Source of the DNA: Caprella mutica
Taxonomy: Eukaryota; Arthropoda; Malacostraca; Amphipoda; Caprellidae
Assembly: GCA_947561585.1 (NCBI GenBank)
Contig: CANNZV010000510.1
Span: 1 to 64,000, forward strand
Direction: 5' to 3'
Length of the DNA stretch: 64,000 bases
The notes under the pieces: model-generated
The model's database searches: none
The model's input: only the letters and a program-made list of their open reading frames with translations
Told to the model about the DNA's origin: nothing
Position numbers and translations under genes: made by a program
Shown here: in pieces, positions 46,090 through 58,496 of the stretch
Position numbering within the stretch: the first letter of the stretch is position 1
How the letters are laid out: each line of letters begins with the position of its first letter

Positions 46090-47300
46090 CCCGTATGATC
46101 CCCCTCTCGGTTGTTTGAAGTGTGGCGGCTAGATGCGTATGTATTCAACATAAATCTAAAGTCTTAGGATGAGATTACTCTAAAATTAACCGAATTCAAA
46201 TCGAACCAATAGTTACAGGAATTTATTAGAGTTTTAAATGTGGAACACAAAGATAACACCCTGTTTATGTATATTTTGAAATCTTCTTCATATAACGTGA
46301 AATCATAAATCCCAATAGTAATATATAAGTTATTTATATAATAACATATGCAATATTATTATTGAACGAATATCAATATGATATTTTTTATCAAAATGCA
46401 TCGTCCATAAACAACATTTATTAAAAACAAGAATATTTCATCCTACTTGAACCTGCAATGGTATTTGAAATCTAATTTCTATCAATTGATAAAATCGCTT
46501 CAATGAGTATTTTCTACGTTAAAATATCATTGGATACCGATGATGTTATGAGATATTTGTTATTCGCGTCTCGAACAAAATTTTATTGGTTTAGCTTCAA
46601 AACAAACATTTGATTCAATCATATATTTGGATATTTAACCAACCGTGAATTGGTAAGATTTTAAATATCATATAATAACAAACAGGTTAGTCAGACAGGA
46701 GGAATTATTGTAGTTTGTGAATGTGTATATTTGTATATAAATATGTGAAATACATACCCAGAGGGAAATTGATTGTGAGGCTGTAGAAGATCAAAAGTAC
46801 AGCGGTGAAAAAATGAGCTAATTACCTAATATTGTAAAACTGAAGACTAGGATTCCAACAAAACTAGTTCAGTATATGGATAATTGTTTATCTTTCTTTT
46901 TAGATGATATCAAAGTTTTGGACACTTTGTGTTCAATTATAGTACGAAGCATTAATATGAAGTGTAAGAGAATGATCGTACGATCTTCTCCTAAAAGAGA
47001 GATGATGAAGAGAGTGATGATAAAGAGAGTGGTGATGAGTTGCATCCGCTGTCGAAGATTGATTTGTTTTCGCATTTCATCCACTGGAAATTTGAGCAAT
47101 GATGTTAGTCGATGTATTTTGAGTTCAGAAGTCATGATTTATCATATATATAAAGAATGATTTTGATAATAATGTTTTGTTTTGTCACTATAAATAAAAT
47201 TAGAAACTTAAATTAATAATCGTGGTATCTCTTTTTAAAATATTTTTTAGGAGAGTAAAAATTATAATTGTTTTATACCGTTATTTTTTTTGGATTTCCT
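46090..47300. other. AT-rich non-coding stretch
   Basis: Overlapping frames on both strands at 46869-47160 (88 and 94 codons) are basic and Ile/Met-rich; I recognise neither and do not call them. Confidence 0.4.
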
Positions 47301-47308
47301 GAAGATAA

Positions 47309-47620
47309 GGCCCCCCAGTTCGTTTTGGTGCACCTGAAGGTCGAATTCCAATGCAGCGGCTGAAGCGGCTCGAGCTGCGCAGCTCCAGCCGCTGCATTGG
47401 AATTCCACCTTTAGGGCTCAAACACACAACAACCGGCGCGGAGCGGCGCGAGTGGAGCGCCATTAATGTTGTTTGGTATTCGTATGCAGAGACGCTGTTC
47501 ACACTGCGAGAGGAGCGGCGCTGCAATAAAAACAATACGATTAATTGCGCTTCTCTCAGCGCCGTTCCGCTCCGCTTGTAGTGTGTTTGGGTCCTTAGGG
47601 TGCCTTGTAAACAGGAGGAA
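47309..47620. mobile_element. Palindromic element split by a second MITE
   Basis: A perfect 20-bp arm GAATTCCAATGCAGCGGCTG (47344-47363) pairs with CAGCCGCTGCATTGGAATTC. Outside the arm, the left side reads GGTGCACCTGAAGGTC. The right side continues CCACCTTTA, is interrupted at 47414, and resumes after 47597 as GGGTGCCTTG. Removing the insert restores symmetric arms (ACCTTTAGGGTGC against ACCTTCAGGTGCA). Confidence 0.75.
47414..47594. mobile_element. MITE nested in the palindrome, TTA target duplication
   Basis: Ends GGGCTCAAACACAC and the inverse of GGACCCAAACACAC, flanked by TTA (47411-47413, 47595-47597). Subterminal CGGAGCGGCGC-type sequence also pairs. Harbinger-type by the TTA duplication. 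GC-rich and 181 bp; the overlapping 76- and 84-codon frames are artefacts. Confidence 0.8.
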
Positions 47621-47629
47621 ATTTTGTGT

Positions 47630-50030
47630 GCCTTATATTTAGGAGATCAAATTTTTAGAGAACAGTTAATTCGTAGTAAAAATTCTGGAATAGTTCTAGA
47701 TTCATAGAATGTTTTTAATTAATTCCAATAATTATCTATCTCTTCATAAATAACAGATAAACAAACTAATTCGTTCGCCATTTGCATTTGTTTTGGTCTC
47801 AAAATTTTGTTGTTTCAGCTATAAATTATGATATATCGTCTTACTTAAAATTTCCTTTTTTTAGATAAAGTGTCTGTGTTTTCCTTAAGAAATTTGTTTA
47901 TTAGAACATGGATTAAAGTGAATCTAATATAAATATATACAAAATACTGTCTTATAATAATTATCTTTAAATAATACATAACAATAATTTCATTGCAAAT
48001 GTATAGATAAAATGCAAACAATGGAATATAAGTTCTGTATATTATAAACTAATGCACAGTTCCCTGCAAAAGATGAAAGACTACTTCCCCAATAAGATGC
48101 ATGTTACTGCTACCTTTAGAGGTAGGGATAAAAGAAACTATTGGCTCATTATATATAATGACATGCTACTACTCAAAACTTATCTAAATTCAATAATTAG
48201 ATACTGAGATACAGTCTATAATGATCTCAAAATAGTAGGGAAATAAAGTTAACCAAAAAGAGAATATTGATTATTCAATTATTTAAAATAAAGAATGTAC
48301 ATTAATATAAATATAGTATTTTGAAAAAGTAAAGGAAGAATGAAATAAATATTAGTTTAGTATTTATTAATTACAATACAATAAAAGAATGAGCAATATT
48401 AGTTTAGTAATTTGTTATTATGTACATTTTTTTGCTACATATTTTATTTTACTGCAATTCCGTAAAAAAAATATAAAATTGTAGTAATAATATAACCATT
48501 TTTATCTGAGTGTGGCAGGGGATATTTATTGGTACATTAATTTCTCCATCGAAGCTCCCTTCATCGACTGTTAAATCTACTCAAGAAATAAATAGACTTT
48601 CATGCCATCATTAGACAGAAAGAAGACCACAGATACATTCAGAGATTTTCTTGAAATCAGATTAGGTTATCTGATCATTTTAGATTTTTAAATGATTACA
48701 ATTCAGTCGGCTAGATTGTACATAGACAGGTTTTCAAGTTGAATCTTTATTGTTTGGCTGGGTAATTTTAAAATTTATCATGTTATGTCGCTTGTTTGCA
48801 GGAATAACGTCATAAACACAAAAAAACATATGTTTTCAAGTTATCCATATAGACATATAAATCATAAAATACTAATTAGTTTGGCAATAGTTTCATAATC
48901 ATATCTCGAAAATGTACCACAAGAGAGGCTAAATGTCCTAACGATATACCATTGAATGTACATACATTACATGTACTAAAATGCCTCTCCTGAAAAATAG
49001 CTTTTATGAAGTTATGACAGTGTTCTCGCAAACAAGCGAAGTCATATTAATATTTACAGAAATTGAAAACTTGATGATATTTTCATTTACATATTTCTAA
49101 TGTATGAAAATTTTCAATTATTTTTAGAACTTTTTTATAAATGTGATGTATAATTATTAGTTTATTATCTATGCCAATAAACATGAAGCAAGTAGAAAAT
49201 AGGGAAAATTGATTACCTAAATAAAATAAAATAAAGCAATGGTAATATTTTGGAGTAGATAAACTAAGTATATTTACCAATTGTTTCATATAGATAATAA
49301 GAGTAACACTGTTACAAACGGATAAAAAGCATGATATATAACACCAGTTCCATTCACAAACAATATCAATCTTAATTATAACATATCTAATATCTAAAAA
49401 TACATTGTTACTGATTATTTACGGGTAAATACGTCCATATGAATCACAATTAAATGCATTGTATTTTAACTCTTTAAATTCTCTATTTCAATGATAAATG
49501 TCACCCCCTCCATTCAGAAAATTTCCATAAGATGAAATAACTTTCCCAGGAGTATGATTAACGATGCTCCTCACATCGTTAGCTGAAGACAAATAAAAAT
49601 AAATAACTTTAATGGCTTGTTGTGAGGGTTCTTTTTAAATTGATGGCATTGTAAAATTACATCACAATCACATTAAAAGAAGAAAAACATTAAAGAGGTG
49701 CAACTATAATAAAATGTAGATAGCACATATTTCAATGATAATAGGTAGTAGTGAAATATCACGAATGAGTTAGATTAAATAAATCTTTGTCTTCAATACG
49801 ACGTTTATTTTGCACATTAAGACGAAGTATCTTTTCTGCATCCATGAGTATTGTCATAGAATAAAGGTAGGTAACTTTATTCTTGGAGTAATAATTTTTC
49901 TGTCTGGTTCCTGTTTCGAGATATTTGTATTTTGTTTTATTTTGACAAACGCGATTATATCTTTTATTTATTTAACCCTACATGTTCTAGGCAAAAATAT
50001 TTCTTTAGGTAGATCGATATTAGGTAGTTA
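47630..50030. other. AT-rich non-coding stretch
   Basis: No coding frame, RNA gene or repeat could be supported. Confidence 0.5.
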
Positions 50031-50422
50031 GGAACAAGTAAAGTTAACAGAACACAGTCCGGTAACTTTACTTGTTTGAATTCTGGTCCGTTATGTTTAC
50101 TATCTTCATTTCTGGTCCGTTATCTTCACTTGGTTAATTTATTAAATATTTGACCAATAATTGGAATAAGAATATAATTTTGGAATCATAGATACCACAT
50201 TAAAGGATTTAAGCATAAGTTTTTCCATTTTTTTACTACTCGTTCTTCAAAACTTCAAAATGTATCACGTTTTATATCAATTCTTTCAATTAATAAAATA
50301 TGCAAAATTAATGTATAATCATTAATATTATCATTTATAAAGTTCCATATTTATAAAATACTAAATCTAATCTTTTTTTAAACTAAAAAAAAGTTTTCTG
50401 GTCCGTTAACTTTACTTGCTCC
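50031..50422. mobile_element. TIR element, AAGTAAAGTTAAC ends
   Basis: The left end GGAACAAGTAAAGTTAAC is inverse to the right end GTTAACTTTACTTGCTCC. Subterminal TCTGGTCCGTTA motifs repeat three times inside (near 50080, 50112 and 50396). Confidence 0.7.
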
Positions 50423-50710
50423 GATAGTTAACCTTTTTGATAAAGAATATGTTATTTTTTTTTAATTTTTATAGTCAAATATCATTTTTGGAAAAATTTT
50501 GAGTGGTTCAAAATCTCAAATCATTATGTGGCATAGCTTACATTTAATTTCACGCTTCTTACTACTGCTAAAAATAGACATAATTTGATGTTTTTCTATT
50601 TTTCTCTCTCAAGGATGTTAGGCGTTAAAGGGCTAAATCTGAAGCAGATCGATGTTAAACTCTGCATTGAAATAAATAAATAATTTTTCTTGTATGTTCT
50701 ATATACTTAA

Positions 50711-50926
50711 CCCTTCAGCGAGTCACTTTTTTTTGTTCTTCTGACTTTGAATAAAATATTTGATAACATTTTTTTGAGCTAAGACTCAGTGAGGATATGT
50801 ATGAACATCATTTCATGAGAATTTTTTTTATTTATAAAAAAAATTGAAGAGGACACATATGGCCAGTTGGTCCCATGGGACTACTAAATGAAAGGAGACA
50901 CGAGTGTCCACCTGGTCGCTAAAGGG
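50711..50926. mobile_element. piggyBac-like MITE, tentative
   Basis: The left end TTAA-CCCTTCAGCGA is inverse to the right end TCGCTAAAGGG-TAAA. CCCTT ends at TTAA fit piggyBac-type elements; the right flank has lost the exact TTAA. Confidence 0.45.
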
Positions 50927-50930
50927 TAAA

Positions 50931-52010
50931 ATATGATCGTGTCAGTAGATACACATAGACAGGTTATGATATGATTATTATCTTTCGAGCTCATATTAAT
51001 TTCATTTCATTTTCACCGGATTTTTAAATAGAAATGATTGCCATGAAAGAAAAGTACGAATTGTTCCCTGATCTAACTAATATTATTGTTATGCCAATAT
51101 TCAAATTATTGAATAACTGGAGTAATCAGGATTTTAAATCCTTTATTCCATCATCCCTGTAAAATTTCACATAAATTTTAAGCAGCTACAAATATACTGG
51201 TTTCAGATAAAAAAAGATTGAGTATGTTGATGCAGTGATAATAATTTACAAGCGAATAGTTTCTGTATTTATAATAAAATAGTAACGATCACAGAGCAGC
51301 ATTTCTTTCTGTTTCTTCTCAAGACTTTTTCTGAATTTATAGGAAATCTTATCTATATTTTAGTACCATAGATACATTTTAGCGATGGTATCTGTTGACA
51401 TCAATCGGTTGATTCATGGCCACCATAAAATATACCTTTATCATCAGTGCGAGTTTGTCTTGTTTATACCACACTGCTTACAATAAATTCCAAGATAAAA
51501 AAGAAAGACTTGGCTCGGTGGCTACTTTCGGGCTGGCGAGAAAACTGGCCAGCTTGTGAGTTATTATATCTCCCCGTTACACCTACAAAAATAAATATAT
51601 TTATTTAGATATTCAACTGAATTGGTTGCTGTTATTATTTACATAAAAGCAATTGTGATAAAAGTTAAGGGTATTACATAAACTGTTATGAATGATTTAT
51701 CAAAAAACGTGAAAAGTTGGAGAAGAAAAATCGAAAAAGTATTACGATTTTTGTAGTTAATATTTATAAACTGATATTTGAATATCAAAATATACACCAC
51801 ATTGAAATTTGAATTAATTTTCATATTAAAATACTTAAATTCAAATGAATTTTTAAAAATCTTCTTCATAATTACCTAGCTCAAATTTAATAGCCTTTGT
51901 AATTCAATAACAACCTTTCCCCAATCTTCAGATAAAAGCAAAGAACCCATTCTCCTCAACTAACGGTCTAAATAATTATTTTCCAGGATCCACGGTGGGT
52001 GTTTAGATTT
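50931..52010. other. AT-rich stretch
   Basis: 51480-51580 has balanced composition (GGGCTGGCGAG, CTGGCCAGC) without a supported frame. Confidence 0.4.
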
Positions 52011-52087
52011 TAATTAAAGTTCTTTCAATCAGACTCATCAGTCGGTACCGCATCTGGTGAACTCCAATGATTGAAATCTAATTATCT
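52011..52087 (+). repeat. Mirror island D, right copy
   Basis: Carries the inverse of the two blocks at 16408-16483 with nearly the same spacing. Confidence 0.65.
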
Positions 52088-52089
52088 TT

Positions 52090-53940
52090 GGCAGAGATAA
52101 ATTCAAACACCAACACATCAGCCTCACGATCAATTACGCAATGATGCTAACGAATTATCTTCTCTTGTTAAACTGCTCTGGTCAAATGTCCCTTAATGAT
52201 AAAAAAGGAATATATAGCTATAGATAATTATAAACCAAATGGGGAAGTCAGAATTATATTTTTTTATTGTTTTATCATTAATAGATCAAACGAAGGGATA
52301 GATCAAAAAATTGATCCAATATTTGTGATTAAAATGTTTGTCATTCAATAGATCCTTCACTCACGAAGATGTTGAGTATGAGAAAGCGTGAGTATAGGGT
52401 CTATATGAGTATTAATAAATCATTTGTATGCCCCACATGACTATAAGAAATACGCTCAAAATGTTTTGTATATTTCTTTAACTTTTTCGTCAATTATAAC
52501 TGCTTTCATTTTAGCTAAAACATCAAATTGGCTTTTTAAATATTGTAAGAATCGGGAAAATATTTTAAGATTTTTGTTAGAGGATATATTGTAAATGCTG
52601 TTTTAGTTAACAATTTATAGACTAAATTAAGTTTTGCGATTTTATAGCATACTAAATTTGATCAAAAATTAAGTGATAATATACACTATAAAGTGAATAT
52701 TGATGGCATGCACTTTTATACAATATCTTCGTGTTTTCTTACGACGAATAATTTTTCGGAACAGTCTGTTTACATCATAAGAAGGTTTTCTTTCAGATAA
52801 CATGTTTGTACTCTTTCTAACATTCACTTTTAACTTTGTTTCATCTGACAAGTTTTCACTCAAATTATGGAGAAGAAGTTTGCAGTCGCATGATAAACTT
52901 CAGTTTCTTGGAACTTGTTTTCAATAAACTTCAACCAAAAACGTGTTGATTACAAACATTTTCATATCAACAAGCTCATAAAACCCCCAAACTTCCTTCA
53001 AAATAGGGTCCTTTCTTTCAAATTTTGACAGCAGGTTTGATCTCGAGTTCAGCATTGTCTCTTCATGTCTTTACATAAAACGGGAACTTGTCGAAAAATT
53101 CTCTAATTTGGAAACTGTTATTTATAACAAAAGGTTTTATGAGGAATAATTTCACAGATAGATTTACTGTAAGATTATAAGATTTATTTAGTAAAATTGG
53201 GAGACACAATGTTTTCCATTTATTAATATTGATCAGGTTATTATATTTTATATGATATTTAAATAATGAAAGGGACTGATGGGGGACGATTCAAATTCTT
53301 CTTCTTTCCAATAAATGCTACAAAAATATTGTAATGATCAAAATTAAGAAAATTATAACTAATTCCTTAGTTTATTTTAAACCACTGAATCAGAAAAGAA
53401 TTACTCTGCAAATGAAAGACACGGAAGATTAAGTTCACAGAAAAAAAAATCATGGAGAGGAAATTATGTAGGAACTGTGAGGAAAACAAGCATTAGTTCG
53501 ATTTTGGCTAGGACTAGAAAACCATAAAAGATCACAAAGTTTAAAAGTTTATAAATTTAATAAATGGTTATAGTTTCAATTATATTTTATCACTAGGAAA
53601 CAAAATTAAATAATAAACAGAAAAAACAAGTGGGTGATCAAAATTGCTATTATTTCTTCGGGCTTCCTTTACCTTCCAAAAATCCTCCTCAGAAAAAAAA
53701 AAAATCTTTTTTTCAACTGTTTAAAATCCAAAATTTTCCTAAGTATAGGATACAGAAATCAATATATGTCACTAATGTTACAGTTGAATGAATAATTAAA
53801 TGAAATGAGTAATTAAGACTACCTACATATATAAGCAAGAAATCATTTCAAATAAATAATTCTGTAGAAGCCCCTTGTGAATTTAATTGGGGCTTCTGTT
53901 CATAAATAAAAATGAATTCCAATGTCCTCAAATACTAACT
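52090..53940. other. AT-rich non-coding stretch
   Basis: AAATGGGGAAGTCAG at 52238 matches one end of the MITE at 54.4 kb. A hairpin GAAGCCCC/GGGGCTTC lies at 53869-53899. No gene seen. Confidence 0.5.
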
Positions 53941-53944
53941 ATTG

Positions 53945-54205
53945 AAGGTTGGTAAAATTTTGAAGTCATTTTCCGAAATCTGATGGTTATTATCATATGA
54001 ATGGTTTTAATGTTTGCTATTTTCTGGATTGGATAACACAGTAAAGGGGTCTCTGAAGGAAACCCCTCTGTGTTGACAAACTCGAACCTGTAATTGTTTC
54101 CTTGTCTCGCCTATGTAGGCCGCGGAGCACTGTCCGCAAGTGAATTTATAAATGACTTTGGAAACAAGTAAAGGTGGGAGTTTATCTTTATAGTTAGCAG
54201 TACAA
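53945..54205 (-). pseudogene. Penelope-like element, GIY-YIG domain fragment
   Basis: On the minus strand: LVSKVIYKFTCGQCSAAYIGETRKQL, read as 'YKFTCGQC' then 'AYIGET', followed by QVRVCQHRGVSFR and LSNPENSKH. After a frame break come HSYDNNHQIS and ENDFKIL. These are the ordered blocks of the GIY-YIG nuclease of Penelope-like elements, including the CxxC pair ahead of the YIG motif and the Arg that follows. The reverse transcriptase is missing. The frame break near 54000 and the isolated context mark it as a dead 5'-truncated insert. It differs in sequence from the fragment at 1-232, so two families are likely represented. Confidence 0.75.
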
Positions 54206-54400
54206 ACCTGAATTATAGTTAGCAGTGCAAAAGTTATAGTTTCAATAAGGTTATAACAATAAGTAATTAATTTATATGGAATCAATTAATTAAATTATAT
54301 AGTATTAAGTATTTAAGTTATATAGTATTAAGTAATGAAGCTCTTAATATTATGCAATTAAGCTAGATATACCCTGACAACGATAAATGTGTAAAATTGG

Positions 54401-54541
54401 ATGGGGAAGTCAGTGTCATCTAGAAATTTGGATTAATCGTTCGAATGCTGCAAGAGACTTCTACCTAGTTCCAAATTTCAGTCAAGTGAAAGATCATCCC
54501 ATTTGCTCGTCAGTATCCGCCAATCTTCTACTTCCCCATTT
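54401..54541. mobile_element. Short MITE, ATGGGGAAGT ends
   Basis: ATGGGGAAGT at the left is inverse to ACTTCCCCAT at the right, about 140 bp apart. One end also occurs at 52238. Confidence 0.55.
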
Positions 54542-54725
54542 AAATATCTAGCAGTTCCTGGTAGATAGATTCAAGTTCCACAATAAGTGAAGTCAGTCAT
54601 TTGTATTTGTAGCAGACAGCCACCACAGGGTGTGATCGCTCCGTAATTGTTGAGAGAAACATTTGGCTTTTCAGTAGTACATCTCACAGTTGTAAGGTGG
54701 AATTAGGTAGGTAGGAAATTAGGCC

Positions 54726-54786
54726 ATGCCGGTTAGCAAGTTTGTAGGAATGTTCATTGTTCACGCTGCCACATTGATAGATTTAG
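54726..54786 (+). CDS. Possible first coding exon with signal peptide
   Basis: ATG in a GCC-ATG-C context opens MPVSKFVGMFIVHAATLIDL: a short basic start then a hydrophobic core, like a signal peptide. The exon would end G|GTAAGT at 54786, an exact consensus splice donor, in phase 1. The preceding 180 bases (54545-54725) have the more balanced composition of a 5' UTR. No downstream exon was recognised before 64000, so intron 1 would be long and hold most of the right side of the window. Product unknown; a secreted or membrane protein is inferred only from the hydrophobic start. Confidence 0.4.
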
Positions 54787-54789
54787 GTA

Positions 54790-55382
54790 AGTTGGACAAG
54801 ATCATTTGCATTGTTTAGTTTGACAGAGTGATGTTGGTACTTTTAACTTGAGAAGAGAAATTTTATAGTGCCAACAGAATCAGAGTTACACGCTAACTCA
54901 AGTAGTGTTTTATTCCTGATAACTGACTCAGAGTCATGTTTTGTACTGCTGTTGCTCTGGAAATCTGGAACACACAAGAGGTATCCCGGTAAAATATTGT
55001 CAAACACATTCAACTGAAAATACCTCCAGATTAAAGCAAAGTCGCAAGATTAAATGAATGATCAATTCACACAAATCCTAATAATGAAAAAATCATGTAC
55101 CCATACTGGCCACCATATAAAAATATTGTTATAAGGTTTTTTCTTTCAATTTGAATCTACGTTACATTTGTTAGTATTGGTTAAAAGAAAAGTTTTTTAA
55201 AATGCATTTAAATATATTTTGCTCATTGCCAGAGGGTAGTATAACAAGTTAATAATGAAAAAAATATGAAGAGTAATTTTATATCTGACCCTAACCTTTA
55301 CTTTCATTCTGTGCTGGGACTGCTCCTTCGTAGTGACACTTAATCAACTCCTATAGAACTGGATATTATTCTTTGACTTCCA
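54790..55382. other. Unannotated stretch
   Basis: If the 54726 exon is real this is the beginning of its intron. Nothing else recognised. Confidence 0.4.
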
Positions 55383-55647
55383 TTCAAGAAAATTTCTCCA
55401 AGTTGTGCCTGCCTTTTTCTGTAGATACACTGAGAGTTGATTAAAAGTGAGTATCAGAGAAGTAATTAGCCAGTCTCTGCTCCAATTATAATGCTATTAT
55501 TCACCGGTCAAAAACAGAAGTTTTAACTCCAAAGAATAAGTGAGTCGAGTCTCATTGTTCAACTGTAAAATCTAACAAAAAATAACAAGGTAATTTGCAC
55601 TCGACAGCCGCAATATTTCTTCGTTATGCTCAATTAATTCAATGAAA
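55383..55647 (+). repeat. Mirror island C, right copy
   Basis: Reverse complement of 13716-13980, same length, about 98% identical. Confidence 0.9.
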
Positions 55648-55649
55648 AG

Positions 55650-56429
55650 GTAAAAAAAAAAAACGAGTAGGCACTCATAATGAGCAAAGATCAGCCATGC
55701 AAAGATTACAATAATTATTGTTCTTTCTTCCAATTAATCATCGTACATTGAAATAACGAGTTATATATAATATACATTTTTTTAAATTATTCATTCTAGA
55801 GTTATATAATAATGAAACCTATAATAATAATAAATCTCTATTGAATGAAAACAAAACAATAGGAGTTACAAAGAATGATGAAGAGAGCGAAAAGAAAATA
55901 TATAAATGAATATTTACAATTTGTTTCAGTTATTGTATTAAATACAAAAGTGAGAATTAAAATCAATGGAATTATGAAATGTAAAACCATATGATAATCT
56001 TCATCGTTTCTTATCATGTACTTTATTCCGGGGCTATATAAAGACAAGATCTTTTCTATTGCCTACGACACGTTATCTTTGCCAGCACTTTTATGTCGGT
56101 CGATAAGAACGTTTGACATCTCATTTGGAAGACTTGATGATAAATTGATGACAGGAGTGAAGTCAATTTTCCTGTGGTGGCCTCCAATATTCATTTAGAA
56201 CATTTAAATTGATGATGAAAAATCATCTCAATTACATACTGTATGAACACGAAAAATTCATAATTCTATACAAATTTTTCAAATATTACAATTTTTCTTA
56301 TATATTTTGAATGAAATATTAAAAAAGTAAAAGAAAAGTATGAGGAGCTTATAGATGAAGTAGTTTAAAGAAATAAGTAATATTAATGTTATCATTGAGT
56401 TATTTTTCTTTAAGAAATGATATGAAATT
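55650..56429. other. Unannotated stretch
   Basis: 56000-56200 has balanced composition and a 60-codon frame (ALLCRSIRTFDISFG) that I do not recognise. Nothing supported. Confidence 0.4.
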
Positions 56430-56557
56430 TAAGATGTCCTCTTCAGGAGTAAGATTAATGAAATGTGTCATAGATTCTCACCGCTAGGAGGCGCTGTTAC
56501 ACTTTTTAGAATATCTTAATCACTTGCATCAGAGAAATATTAAAGATGCTACCCATT
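56430..56557 (+). repeat. Mirror island B, right copy
   Basis: Reverse complement of 10215-10342, same length, 123 of 128 identical. Confidence 0.9.
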
Positions 56558-56559
56558 GA

Positions 56560-57900
56560 ACATTTGACTTAAAATAGGTCAGACGTATTGTAATCAGTTA
56601 AGTTGATCAATAAATTAAATACTCAGAGAAATAGTTAATATGATAGATTGAATGGTTTTCTTTGTGATATTCTTTTATTATGCTAATTAATGATATATTA
56701 TTCATAAAATAATTCCTTGCATTAACTTATTCTAATTAATATAGGTAAATAAATAATAGTACAAATTTCATTAAATGATCATAAACACTCTTAATGTTCC
56801 CAATTCAATCTTCATATAAATGAGAAATCAATTTGTTTTCAAATCATTGAAACAACATTTAGTTCTTGAAGGATCCGAGTGATCTTCTTTAGATCATTGT
56901 TACGCAGTGTCAAAGGTAGAGTCTCCATGCTGTTACACATTGTACTTTGAACTATGTAGAGATTTAACATCCATTAAATAAAAAGCTTCTTTAAACTCTA
57001 CCTCTCTTGTACCTCTCCAAGATTTCTGTACCTTGATCCCTTAATCTGGTCTCTCAGTGTTATGTTCTACAGAAGAAGAGACAGTTTTTTGTGTTGTTTG
57101 ATCTTATATAACGAGGGAAATCATGATATACTATACTGTTAACACTCACTTTGCACTTTGTAGTTGGTTTGAACAATTTATTAACGATGAATATCATGCA
57201 AAGACGGGAGAAGTAAATTCTGCTTGTCAAAGCTATTTCTTTAGTAACTGATACAATTGAATAGTGTCTGATTGGATTGTTTAATTTCAGAGAGTGATAC
57301 CTATTTTATATTGCATGTAACAGTAGGTTTAGTTCAGACAAAATTAGAAAACATTAAACAGATAATAATTGATTATATTTCACTATAATTTATTTTCAAA
57401 GAAGGAATTTTGAGATAATAAGCAGTAAATCTATTGTATAATATATTTGTAATAAACTTTTTCATCTCTTAATATTTTTTTATTCAAATTAAACCGACAT
57501 AGTATGATTGTCATTTTTCACTTGAAAAATTTCTTGGTTCTAATACTTCAGAGTGCGAACAATCTCCTTGGACAAATTTTAAAGTGATATTTCCATAAAT
57601 CGGTTACATAACTTGAGACCATATAAATTAGAAGTAAAAGAAGGAGACGGTCAGCTTGAAAGGATTATTGTATAACTATATTAACTTGAACACAGACAAT
57701 AATGACAAAATAGGGTAGAGTCTAATAAATGGTTGCAGTAGACTTATACAGATGATGGAAGTTAATTAGGATTGCGACATCAAGAGTCCTTGGACCAGCT
57801 GGTTCACAGACCCCTCTTGTTTTAACTCAATCTCTTCTCAACTGTACTGCGTACTAACAACTACTAACTAACAAATATCTAAAAACTGACCCTAATGACT
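56560..57900. other. AT-rich non-coding stretch
   Basis: Nothing recognised. Confidence 0.5.
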
Positions 57901-57904
57901 GACA

Positions 57905-58347
57905 ATTATGTCTTTATGTACGAATTTTTGTTCTGTTCACCTTTGCACCTTTTGGAACAAAAATGAAAGGAAACTTCCATGTTTTGGAAGTCTCATCCGT
58001 GTCCGTACCTACCTCCAACTTGTTAAGAAGAATCTTCACTTGAGCCAGTCTCTTTTCCTTTTGAAAATCTGTGAGGTGCAGATGAGTTTAGTTTTTGAGA
58101 AATGAGACTTCAAATCTGACTGAATAACAAAATTTCCCATTGTCTTCTCACTCACACTCATATCACGGGTTATTCTCCTCTTGTATATCTTTGGCTTAAG
58201 CCGGACTCGGACTCTGACAACATTAACGACTTTTGACGTCCGAGAAGATCGCAGTCTTCTACTTCGAAGAAGACCTTCAGTAATTCCGAGTTCTTGAAAC
58301 CTCCTAACAGTGTAGTAAACATTCGACCTTTGAAGGACCATACACAC
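57905..58347 (-). pseudogene. Tc1/mariner-type transposase fragment 3, N-terminal
   Basis: On the minus strand, from 58347: SNVYYTVRRFQELGITEG, RSRRLRSSRTSKVVNVVRVR, ITRDMSVSEKTMGNFV, then DLKSHFSKTK. This is the paired-like helix-turn-helix DNA-binding region of a Tc1/mariner-type transposase: 'STVY.TV.RF.ETG', 'RP RS.RT..V...VR.R', 'A.DM.IS..SM'. After a stop near 58036 the frame continues KILLNKLEVGTDTDE, matching 'LLN.LK.GT' before the catalytic core. The core itself is lost. The palindromic element at 58.33-59.2 kb touches its 5' end. Confidence 0.75.
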
Positions 58348-58413
58348 GTACGATTTTTTAAGTCCACACTTTTTTCCCGCTAAGCTCCTCCCACTTTTTC
58401 CACGAGACTATAA

Positions 58414-58490
58414 GAAAAATAATTATTATTTATTTTAGTTGGTATTCATGATACCTGTAGGTACCAACTGAAATAAATAATAATTTTATC
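58414..58490. repeat. Small palindrome, TTGGTAT core
   Basis: ATTATTTATTT...GTTGGTA pairs with TACCAAC...AAATAAATAAT. The core is shared with the inner palindrome of the 34.9-kb MITE. Confidence 0.65.
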
Positions 58491-58496
58491 GTTTTT

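Noticed and set aside
46869..47160. Overlapping 88- and 94-codon frames on opposite strands
   Set aside because: AT-rich, no recognised motif, and only one strand could be coding.
53868..53900. Histone-type or transcription-terminator hairpin
   Set aside because: A GAAGCCCC/GGGGCTTC hairpin exists, but the loop is 14 bases and no gene precedes it.
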